This document shows positions 45,372 through 56,110 of a stretch of 64,000 bases of DNA, in pieces. A program made the position numbers and the translations under genes. Source of the stretch: Phragmites australis (Eukaryota; Streptophyta; Magnoliopsida; Poales; Poaceae); assembly GCF_958298935.1 (NCBI RefSeq), contig NC_084940.1, forward strand, positions 1,270,001-1,334,000, read 5' to 3'. The notes below the pieces were generated by a model, which did no database searches, had not been told where the DNA came from, and saw only the letters and a program-made list of their open reading frames with translations. Numbering within the stretch: the stretch's first letter is position 1; every line of letters starts with the position of its first letter.

Positions 45372-48300
45372 TGTAAGACCCCAATCCGGGAGCTTCTGTG
45401 CCACCCGTATCAGTCCCTGGATCAAGTAGCTGATACGCATAATATAAAAGTTGTAGTATCATAGTCAAACTTTGTACATAAGTATTATGGTTTAGAGTAT
45501 AAAAGGTTACAAACCTGGCCAAACGGCTAGCAAAACTCAGCGGAAAGCAAAGACCTAAAGCCACAAGCAGTTAGGGTGCGAACGTGACTTCTAAGACTAC
45601 TTTTCATCCTCGCTTTCATCTCCAATGAAGTCGGCATCGGCTTCCTCATCTGAATATCAGCAAAAGTGAGTACGGAAGGTACTCAGCAAGCCCTATATTA
45701 CTTCAAGGTGTTTGGTAGATGCATAAAAGGGTAATTCAAGGATAAGATTTTACAGTTTAGTTTTAAGCGTAAAGTAGTTTATTCACGTATCCAATTGCAT
45801 CATCTATAATTGACTTTAAAACAGTTTAAATAGTTTAAAACCAGGTAACAAGCTATATCTGGGGGTTTCGGTCCTGGGACGGGCTACGCCTCACCACGCA
45901 GTCCCTTTCATCACATCTGGTATACCTCTAGTACCACACAACTTCTGACGGATTGAGCTAGGAACTTCATCACACGGATATCTAGTCCACACACTCACTC
46001 ATCAAAACACACGCACCCAGAGTCTAGTCAAAAAGGTTCTGCCTTCGCGTGTCTATGACCGTGGACATGACTATTCAAATAGTTTTACATTTTACAGAGG
46101 TTGTGCATTGTACCCATGCGATATGCTCAGCCTGCAACTATTGCAAGCGGATGAGCGAATCATACCGAGACACTCCAATCACCTTTCTTGCCAGGCTTCT
46201 CTACGAGATTTACCCCCAAGCACCAAAGTCCATGTACTGAAGGCCAGTCCCCTTTTTAAGCCTAGACCGGTACTAGCAATCTTCAAACAGAGGGACAAAT
46301 GCTCACTTGACTGCTCGCTACTCTCAACCTCCTAGTATGATGCCCAACTCAATCCGGTGAAGGAAAGTCAAGTCCTTCCCATTCAGGATGCATGGTTGCA
46401 TGATGGTTGTTAAGGTATGGCTGCGAAATGACTCGGTCCTCAAAAGGCCACGGCAGGTATCTTCTGGCAGTGAATACCACAAAGGTAACCCAAGCCTTCA
46501 AGAGCATCCTCGTCGAGAGTACTACTCTACCTGCCCCTGCTAAAGCAGTTTTCACCCATTTTGACACATCTCCCACCATACCCCACATGACATCAAGGAT
46601 TTCACAACCATCACTGAATTCACAATCATCACAAATTCATAGTATATGATTTAACATTGATAACAGTAAATCGTTATCGCTGAAGAGATGTATTTTAAAA
46701 GAAACGCATTCGAGGAGACGTATTCAATCCTAAGTGTGCTAGATATCAAGGCGTCATCCGTCATTAATATATATATAATGACAGGTAAATCCTAGGGTGA
46801 TATGTATTCTGGATGATGACATGTTAAGACATGACAATTGTTTGATAGGATAAACTACTATGAGTAGTTGGTAAAAGCGTAATACATAACATATGCGATA
46901 ATAAGTCAAATTTTAGTTGATCACGTAGATCATTTGAGAACATAGGTTTAACATGATCAAGGAGATAGGAATTTCCTTCTCCGAAGTATTCTTCAAGATC
47001 TTGGTTGTAGTCAGGATCTTCCTCGCTGGAAATTTCTAGCAATTCTGCAATTGTGACTACGATCATTAACGGGCTATACTAAGAAAGAAGCAAATAATAC
47101 CAAATGCAAAACCAAATGAGCTCCAATGGATATAACACTGTGATGGATAGATAGATCTCGAATTTAGATGAATTTCAGCGAAAGAACTGCCAGAATTGGA
47201 GCCAGAGTGGAGAAGTTATGACTCCCAGAGGATTTAATCTAAAATTAAATTGGAAAATTACAAAACAGCGCTATTCATGAGTGAGACCTACTGATGGGAC
47301 CCACTGAACAGTAGTCTGGGCCCACATGAACAGTGTCTCAGTGGGACCCACTTGAACAGTACCAGCTGGGTTGAGATGGGCTCAAATTGGGTTGGGTCCA
47401 GGCCGGGATGAGCCAGGCTGGGCTTGGGCTGCACAGTGCTAGCCCGCACGGGTTTGGTTGGCTTAGCGGGCTGCAGAGCTGGGTCGGCCCACTAGGGCAT
47501 GGCCCCGGCTGGCTGTGCCTGGCCAGTCAGGCTGGCAGTGCACGGGCTAAGAGGCGGCCTGCTCGGGTGGGCCGCGCGACGCGCGAGTGGACCGAGCCAC
47601 ATGCGCGCAAGCACGCGAGCACGCTGGCTAAACTGAGTGGTGAAGGGGGAAACGACGGTGAGCAATAATGGTAGAGCCGCGCTGATGAGCTCGTTGGAAA
47701 CGAGTTTTCGCTTTCTTGACTAGATGCTAACGCCGGCTGCCTATGCGTTACGGGAAACTTGGCTAAGGGCTTATCGACGACGGCCCAGGGCTGGAGCAGC
47801 GCCAGACAACGACCGAAGAGGGTCGAGGCGACGGTGAAGAATTAGACAGCACCTCCCCTCAACCACACGTGGTCAACCTACACAGAAAAGGGGTTTGGAT
47901 CTCCCTGGGCTACTCAACACGAAGGCCAGACCACACACACGGGCATAAGCATGCCGGCGGCGAGCAATGACACGGCGGTATAGCAGAACTTGGGGCTGCA
48001 CGTGGCTACACAGGGAGAGAAGCACGGAGGCTACAATATGCTACATAGGAGGGTTGCGCGAGAGGACGGGAAGCTCACCGAGATCGGAAACGACGATGTG
48101 CTGGACGGCGGTTGGCAATACGTCGACGCGTTGGTGGCGAAGTGGCTCGGTGCGGGCGGGCTTCCATCGAGCTTCTGGTTGATGGAGAGCGGCAAGGGGT
48201 CGACGGTGTCCCCCTTGAGCTCCTGGGCAGCACGTGGATGGCAGATTGACGATGGCGAGCTGCGGTGGCGTGCAATGGCGGCGGTGGCGGTGGTGAAATG

Positions 48301-48597
48301 GGGAAAGGGGAAGGAGAGGGGCTGGGGTTGTGCTATTTATAGAGGGAGAAGTGAGGTGGTGCGGTGCTCGTGACATCGTATGGTTGTCGGTGAGCAGCAC
48401 GATAGTGAGGTGGCAAGGCGGTGCCCATCTCATTTCCCGCGGCATGGGCACACTGCGCCGTTCATGTGCGTGCGTGGGCACGAAAGTCACGCGGCTATAG
48501 GTGCATGGGCTGCGGACTGATAGGGTAGAGAGAGAAGAGAGAGTGAGAGCGCGGATGGGTGTCGCGATGATATTTCCCGGAGGAGGAGGCAGCGGCT
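45372..48597 (-). repeat. LTR copy A of the nested gypsy element
   Basis: Starts tgtaagaccccaatccggg. The first 1.7 kb matches 49489-51190. The remainder is GC-rich with a minus-strand TATA at about 48336-48345. The right end is joined to RT sequence at about 48597. Confidence 0.65.
48336..48345 (-). promoter_or_regulatory. TATA box of LTR copy A (minus strand)
   Basis: ctataaatag on the minus strand, a typical LTR promoter core, agreeing with the minus orientation of the RT fragment. Confidence 0.5.
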
Positions 48598-49488
48598 GTA
48601 ATCAGTCTCTTCTTGAGTTCTTGGAAACTCTTCTCACAGGCTTAATCCCATTCAAACTTGACATCTTTTTGGAGAAGCTTGGTCATTGGCTTAGCCAATT
48701 TTGAAAATCCTTCAATAAACTTGCGGTAATAACTCGCCAGTCCAAGGAAGCTTCTGATCTCTGAGATATTGATTGGTTGAATCCACTCTACCACTGCCTC
48801 AACTTTTGAATGGTCCACCGACACTCCTTCTGTCGTGAGGACATGTCCAAGAAATGCCACTTCTTGAAGTCAAAACTCACACTTGCTGAATTTGGCGTAG
48901 AGCTGGTGTGCTCTTAGCCTTTCCATAACCACCCTCAGATGTTGTTCATGCTCTTCGACACTCCTTGAGTAGATCAGAATATCATCAATAAACACTATCA
49001 TAAATCGGTTCAGTTCTTCCATGAACACCTTGTTCATCAGATTTATAAAGTATGCTGGGGTATTTGTCAATCCAAATGACATGACTATAAACTCATACAA
49101 TCCATACCTTGTTACAAAGGCAGTCTTCTGGATGTCACTTTTCTTAATCTTTAATTGGTAGTATCCAGATCTCAAATATATCTTAGAGAAGTACTTGGCC
49201 CCTCTTAATTGATTGAACAAATCATCAATCGGGGTAGTGGGTACTTATTCTTGATGGTCATCTCATTCAAGGAACGGTAATCAACATACATCCTTTGACT
49301 CTCATCTTTCTTCTCTACAAATAGAACAGGTGATCCCCAGAGTGAAGAACTAGGTATGATGAACCCACTTGTTTGTAATTCTCTGATCTGTTCCTTCAAT
49401 AACTCCAGTTCATTGACTGCCATCCTATAAGGTCTCTTAGCAATCGGGGCTGTTTCGGATAGGAGATCAATAACGAACTCTATGTCAC
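48598..49488 (-). pseudogene. Ty3/gypsy reverse transcriptase fragment
   Basis: Minus-strand frames give [80 protein letters not shown] (active-site region, FIDD) and FLGLASYYRKFIEGFSKLAK. At least two frame changes and a stop after VKFEWD break it. It begins exactly where LTR copy B starts (49489) and ends after KKRLIT, so it covers RT only. Confidence 0.88.
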
Positions 49489-51190
49489 TATAAGACCCCA
49501 AACCCGGGATCTCATGTACCTCATGTATCAGTCTCTGGATCAAGTAGCTGATACACACAGTATAATAGTAGTAGTATCACAGTTAAACTTCGAACATAAA
49601 TATTACGATTCAGAGCACAAAAGGTTTACAAACCATACTGTAAATTACAAACCTAACCAGACAGCCAATGAAACACAATAGAAAATAGCGAGTACCCAAG
49701 CCACAAGCAGCTAGGGTGCGAACATGACTTCTAATTCTACTCTTCATCATTGCCTTCACCTCCAGCGAAGTCGGCATCAGTTTATTCATCTGATTGATAG
49801 CAAGAGTGAATACGGAAGGTACTCAGCAAGTCTTATACTACTTCGAAGTGTTTGATAGATGCATAAGGGATGAAACAAGGACAAGGCTTTAAGGTTTAGT
49901 TTTAAGCGTAAATCAATTTTATGTAAGTATTCGATTGAATTCTCTACTGTTAACCTTTAAAACAGTTTAAAAATTTCAAAACCAGGTAACAAGCTATATC
50001 TGGGATTTTTTTCGGTCCTGCGAGGGGCTACATCTCACTCCGTAGTCCCTATTACCGCATCTGGTGTGCCTCTAGTACAACACATCTTCTGGCGGATCGA
50101 GCAAGGAACCTCATCACACGGACATCTAGTCCACACACTCACTCATCAAGACACATGCATCCCTTAGACTAATCAAGTGAGTTCAATGCTTCCCAGGTCT
50201 ATGACCACGGACATGGCTATTTGAATAGGTTTACACTCTGTAGAGGTTGTACACTGTACCCACACGATATGCTCAGCATCCATTCGTTGCAGGCGAAGGA
50301 GCGAATCATACTGAGACACTTCAATCACTTTTCCTGTCGAGCTTTTCTACGTGATCCATCAAGTTCTTTAGGTCTTGTATAGAGGGCAGACCCCCGATGA
50401 TCGACTGGGGTGGAAACTCCTTCGTGCAGAACCTGAAGACACTTGGCTCAACGTTGCCTCTCAGGCCTCCTAGTATTATGCCCAATCCAGTCCGGTGAAA
50501 GAAGAGTCAAGTCCTGCCCATTCAGGATGCTTGATTGCACTGGGGTGTCTTAGCATGACGGCTCAAGACTCGGTTCTTAAGCGACCGGGACAGACATCTT
50601 CAGCGTTGGCAATGAGTATCACCTCAAGCCTCCAATGTACGATATAGTCTCCAACTTTGAGGACTATCCCGCTTGCTCCCGCCAAAACAATTTTTTTCCA
50701 TTTTTACACATCTCCCGCCATATCCCACACGACATCAAGGATTTCACAATCATCATAGAATTCACAACCATTAAGGATTCATGGTATATGAGTTATCATT
50801 GATAACAGTAAATCGATATCTCCGAAGAGACGTATTTTAAAAGCGACATCTCCGTGGAGGTGTATTCCATCCTGAGCATGCTAGATATCAAGGCGTCGCC
50901 TATCGTTAATATATTTAACAACAAGTACTCCTAGGGTGATATGTATTCTAGATGATGACATGTAAAGCATGGCAGTGTTGATAGGATTAACTACTACAAG
51001 TAGTTTGAAAGAAAATGCAATATATAATATATGTGATAATAAGTCCAGTTTTAGTTGATGATGTAGGTTATTTGAAAACATAGGTTCAACCAAGGAAATA
51101 GGACTTGCCTTCTCCGAAGTCTGCTTCAAAGTCTTGGTCGAAGTCTGGATCCTTCGGGTTCTCCGCGAAGTCTTCCGATTCTGCAAACCG
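49489..51190 (-). repeat. LTR copy B of the nested gypsy element (partial)
   Basis: About 1.7 kb homologous to 45372-47060, including ccaggtaacaagctatatct and the block around gataataagtc. The left end coincides with the LTR terminus (tataagacccc, with G changed to A). Confidence 0.7.
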
Positions 51191-51491
51191 CATTATGTTC
51201 TAGTCCTCGTCTTCCATCTATCGGGGAAAAAGGGACTGCTCAGAACTAGCATAATAAGTTTTCGAAGTTAACAAGACAGAAGGCAAGTACGGAAGTTGTT
51301 TTGATAACCTAGTTTTTGAAAATAGACAAACACGAGCAAGTCTATCCTAAGGTCACGTCCTACAGCCAAGCATGGCTCTGATAATACTCCTGTAAGACCC
51401 CAACCCGGGATCTTCTGTGCCACCCGTATCAGTCCTTGGATCAAGTAGCTGATACACATAGTATAACAGTTGTAGTATCACAGTCAAACTT
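51191..51491 (-). other. Leader with degenerate PBS and LTR copy C stub
   Basis: On the minus strand the LTR stub ends in ggtcttaca and is followed by a decayed version of the common tggtatcagagc primer site (tattatcagagcc, about 51372-51384). The stub is cut at 51491, where the host solo LTR resumes. Confidence 0.55.
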
Positions 51492-53862
51492 GCTCGTGCT
51501 GGGGTTGGCTAGCCAGCGGGCTGCTTGGTGTGCACACCTAACTACCATGGAGGATGCAGGATAGCAGGAAGAGGAGGATGACACCACCGCGGCTATCACA
51601 GCACAGTACTTGAGAGACATTCAATTTTAAATCTCTACACAAAGAAACATAAAAACCATAAACCAATGCATAAGAACCATTTTAATACATGTGACATTTT
51701 GGAAATAATTCTAGTGCATTTTTGGAACATTTAGCCAAGTAATACATTTGAGTATGTATATATACATATAAGAATATATATATAAATGTATATTTCCTTG
51801 ATTTTAGTTGGTTTAATTAACTATAAAAAATTTAATTTGTAGTGAATCTTGCTATTATTTAATATGCTAAAACTCGGGATGTTAAAGACCGCCAGATGGT
51901 GGTCTGACCGTCGACAGACTGTCGGTCTGACCGCCAGACGCCAAAACCTTCTGCAGGCTGACGGTCAAACTTCCACCTCCACGTCGGCCTAATCGCCAGC
52001 CATTCAAGGCTGCATGTACTTTGGTTACCTTGTCCGAGATTTCAAACTTTAGAATCCTAATCTTTTGGCGGTCTTTTGCAAATGTTTTGAAACACGGTGC
52101 TCTATTAATATTTAAGCATGCATCATGTGCACACTCTTCCATCGCTTGATTATTTATGCAATGAATTCTTGATTCATTTAGACAGCGTTGCACCGACGGT
52201 CCAAGCGAGTGAAGGCGACGTCAATCTATCGGAGTTCTGTGAGTGTTGCGCTGGGAGTATCATGCAACCGCCGGAGCAGCAAGGCAAGAATCTAAGCATA
52301 TTACCCCTTTTTTTGAATTGGATGGAGCCTAAATTGATAAGTCGTCGCTTATGTATCATTGCATGGTTAGCGAGTCAATATCTGGTTTATATGAGTAGAA
52401 CCTATATTGAATTGCATTACCTCTACCTTCAGTTGTTGATTATCCATATCATTATAGCCTTGATAGCATTGTTGATATCTAACTTAAGAGATATTCGAAA
52501 TGCATAGGTCACCGGTATAAATCAAGAGATGGTGCAACTATTGTTCGCGATCTTAGGGCTTACTTATTATTTACAAACACAATGATAATGATGTGGGTTG
52601 TATGAGAGGTGCGAATAAGGTGAGATGTGGGCGGTGCTAGGAGTATCTTCTGCATCGGAGGAGTTCCTCGGTGTAGTTCAGGAGAGAAACCCGAGTGCCA
52701 TAGACTAAGCACCGTCCGTCGGTGCAGTTGGCTTTAGCACTTCTAGTACTTACTACATGTCGCATATGAAAATGATAAGCCAAATACCTTTATAGCTGTG
52801 GCCTTTTGGCTTGTGAGTCGATGGTGTCGTGGGCATAACAGGCTTGTAGGAGTATCCAGTTTACTCTGGGAGCAGTTCTGGATGACCCCGCACCTATCGG
52901 CACGTGATCAAACTGTTGGGGTTTATTAGGAAAGGTTGACACGAGTACATCCTTACGTGGGCCTGTGTGGACACGTGAGCCAAATGGTCCTTGAATCATG
53001 TAGTTAAAGGAGTACCCCTGCAGGGTGTAAAAACATTTCGAATTGCCGCGCTATCTGTCATGAGCATGCTTTTGTTCATTTGCATCGGTCGTAGAGTTTC
53101 CGGAGTTATGGGGATGGGTGATATGGAAGTGTATGTTGGAAATGGTTGTTTATGACCATTGATTACATGAGATGGTTCCAGTTACATTATGTTTAAGTTG
53201 TTGGTTACAGGGTAGGAAGATACTTTTGGGTTAAGTATAGATGCTCACATATAGGTGTCTAGGTTACTTACGCTTATGAATTTACTTAATCTTGTGGTCT
53301 ACTTCTTGCTAATGACTTAAATGCATAATCCTCTGAGTCGAGTTATTATATGTACCCAATATGGATTAAGTCTTGCGAGTACCTTCGTACTCACATTGCT
53401 TTTTTGGGTTCTACTGGTGAGGAGGAGCTTGTGTTTGGCTACTTCACGTCCGTCGATGTAGGTGATGGGAATGAGTAGTGCAAACTACTCATGTGGCATG
53501 CTTTTGGGTGGATTCTAAGGGTATATAGCTTCACCTAGCTTTTGGTGTTGATAAGTGTTAATCTTTCACTGCGTAGTTTTTAGTTTGGTTAGGAGGTAAT
53601 TTGTTCTTTATCCTCCTAGCTCACTTTTAATGTAAATTATTGTAAATAGTTAAATGCTTAGAAACTTGTAATATAATTTAATTACTTATTCTTTCTTAAG
53701 CTTTGTTGTGATGCTATATGTTGGAAAGGTGTGTGTTCCGATCTTAGACACAAAACACGTGTCGGGACTACTGGGATGATATTCTGCTTAATCATCGTGG
53801 TCGTGTTAAGCAAATGATCATCCCGATGATTAATTGGAATACTATTTGGCTGGTTCCTCACA

Positions 53863-54734
53863 TTGGTGAAATGAAGACTACCGCGCCGTCGGCGTACATT
53901 GAAACCTGCATCTTGTCAGTGGTGAAACTCCCGTCTAAGTGGCCGAGGAGCCCCATTCGGATAGCTAGGGCGAGTAGACATTGAAGAGGATCAATGGCAA
54001 GCGTAAACAACATGGGTGATAACGGGTCGCCCTATCTCAACCCTTTTCCATGAACAATAGGCCACCGAGTGAATCAGATTGGCCTAAAGTCAGTGATGGC
54101 ATCAGTGCCCGCTTTCTTCGGCAGAAGCAAAATGTTTGGCGAGTTAAGGAGATGAAGGCCAGATGAGCAAAGGTCGAAGAACGCCTTGATAGCTACGATC
54201 ACCTCAGGTTTGATCATGTGCCAACAAGCCATGAAGAAGCGCTCGGTAAAGCCATCCGGTCCCGGCGCCTTGTCCTGAGACGAGAGCTTGATGGCAGAAA
54301 GGATTTCATCTTCCGATGGATACCCATCAAGCAAGGAGAGGTCCACCCGTGGAAGGTCAAGGAGGCTCCAGTTGATGTCGGTGTCCCTTGAAGGTGGCCT
54401 TGCCATAACCTGCTGGAAGTGACTTTGAATAGCGGAGGCTTTTCTGCATGCGAAGTAGCCCCACGCTCCCGTGCGTAGCCTCAAGATGTGGCTGCGCCGT
54501 CTACGAGCATTCACCATGTTATGGAAGAATCTGGTGTTGACATCACCCTCTCTAAAGAAAGTAATCCTCGAGGCTTGTTGCTTCCTATCCCACTCGATGG
54601 CCGCCAGGGAGAGCACCCTCCTTTTCAACTGCGCTCTGAAAACGACTTCCGGGGAAGACAGCCGTCGGGTCTCCTGGGCAGAGTCCAGGCAGAGAATATC
54701 ACCTTTGTGCAATATCGGCGTGCATATCACCTTG
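53863..54734 (-). mobile_element. LINE 5' part (segment 1 of 3): RT N-terminal half
   Basis: Minus strand: RAQLKRRVLSLAAIEWDRKQ, FREGDVNTRFFHNMVNARRR, SAIKLSSQDKAPGPDGFTER and LLLPKKAGTDAITDFRPI, the conserved start of LINE RT. After a deletion it continues as GDPLSPMLF-like and YADGAVVFISP sequence (the YADD box reads YADG). The endonuclease and ORF1 are absent. Confidence 0.85.
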
Positions 54735-55385
54735 AGGCCTTGAGCCTGGCAAGCGTGGAGGCCCTGGCTAGAAGGGTGCAACGAGCGCTCGTGCGGTGAC
54801 GGTATCGCGCACCTGTGGACCGGAGCTCATAGGAGGCTTTAGCAAGGGCGTGGCACGACGGATCGTGCCCGGGTTGCGCGTCCTCGGCATCCAAAATGGA
54901 CGACAGGTGGTCGGTTTTTCATTTACCGACCAGTCGACCACCCCTCACAAAACTTCTCCCTTTTCTTTTCCCTCTAGAGATGGTATTAGAATCCGAAATT
55001 TTGTGTGATGCTGCATCACTACATGAACTATCTCCATGAAACTTTGCGCATCTGAGTCGTTGTCAAATGGGGTGGACGGGGTGGCCGGTATTTCATTTAA
55101 CGACCACCCTGACTGAAATTTCGCTTGTTTGTTTCTCCTCTAGAGATCGTATCTGATCCTCAAGCTTTGTTTGTTGCTGCGGCGCTTCACGACGTGTCTC
55201 CACCAATTTTTCTGAGATTTTTATGCCTATGTGCCGCCGGCAAACTGGACCTGCCATGGTTGGTGTTTGGTTCACCGACCACCTTTCTTGACGGAGGTGC
55301 AGCAATAGGCTGAAGCTTGTGGCTTCAAACGGGAACATGAGAATGGCTAGATAAACTGAGATCAGATCATGTTTTCGTTTCAGTG
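54735..55385 (+). repeat. Unclassified dispersed repeat 'E', copy 2
   Basis: Homologue of 34137-34880. Palindromic motifs lie at 54905-54944, 55078-55110 and about 55257-55285. A segment of about 35 bp present at 34737-34773 in copy 1 is missing near 55293. Confidence 0.7.
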
Positions 55386-56110
55386 GAGACTTAGTGTGGA
55401 CTAGATTAGCTAAAGGGAGCCCTGTATGCTACTATAGTTATATGCATGTAATACAAGTTTTTGTTCTGTATTTGCTCACGCGGAAATGAACAGCGTGTTT
55501 GTATTGCAGTTCTTCAGGGCAACTCCGTGATCGGTTCTAATAAAGTTTCAGACCTAGCATTCTAGCACTGCACCCAGATTTTGTTTCAATCAGGTCCTTG
55601 TATGTCAGGTGCAGTGGTCTGTACATCATCTCACTGAACTATTACGACTGTAATAACCACAAAGACAAAAATGGACAATTACACTTCACTGAATGGTAAA
55701 ATACTCACGAACATCACTCTTATCAAATAACATCTACATAAATACTAGCGATTGCAGAGAACTATTGTAAATATACTGACTGCTTATTGCATTGTCTGAA
55801 ACAAAAGTGCTGATAAAAAAGAATACATAGCTGCATTCTCATTATATAAAAATCAGGGTAAAAAAGAAGTACTTCCACATGCAGTCATTGCGTTCAACAC
55901 AACAACAGACATGTTAAGTTGAAGATAACGACATCAATATAAGGATGTCAGGAGAGTTGACCTTATTCGATCATAACGGATAAGCAAAAAAAGATAAATT
56001 ACAAATGATATGCATTCACAAAACACTTGCTATTACTTGCCACTTATTCAGTAGTGCATTCCAACGTAACGTGTTCGTTGATGAACCATGGCACTGTGAT
56101 TCACAGGTAT
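55386..56110. other. Intergenic and probable 3' UTR of the GST-tail gene
   Basis: AT-rich; no coding signal. The part next to 56110 is presumably the 3' UTR of the minus-strand gene. Confidence 0.45.

Larger units (their letters stand above)
45372..51491 (-). mobile_element. Rearranged Ty3/gypsy element nested in the solo LTR
   Basis: Minus orientation. Parts in plus-strand order are: an LTR copy (45372 to about 48597), an RT fragment (about 48598-49488), a second LTR copy (49489 to about 51190), a leader with a degenerate PBS (about 51191-51390), and 100 bp of a third LTR copy (51391-51491). All LTR copies begin (t)gtaagacccc. gag, protease, RNase H and integrase are missing. The order is not that of a simple element and suggests recombination between copies. 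Confidence 0.7.
44494..53862 (+). mobile_element. Solo LTR (about 3.2 kb) inserted in the LINE, itself interrupted
   Basis: Left end TGTCATGTCCCAAAATG (44494), right end GGTTCCTCACA (53862). ttgg flanks both sides (44490-44493, 53863-53866), and joining the LINE across it restores VFISPTIHDVVM. The two parts, 44494-45371 and about 51492-53862, total about 3.25 kb; both contain ggtctgacc words. No coding region of its own and no second copy of its ends, hence a solo LTR. The gypsy relic at 45372-51491 lies inside it. Confidence 0.75.

Noticed and set aside
47387..48373. Open frames at 47.4-48.4 kb as a host gene
   Set aside because: They lie within LTR copy A, next to its minus-strand TATA, and have no splice or domain support.
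34137..55385. Repeat E copies at 34.1 and 54.7 kb as an LTR pair of one giant element
   Set aside because: Copies lack TG...CA ends and target duplication, a third copy lies at 19.7 kb, and the DNA between is explained by the LINE with nested inserts.
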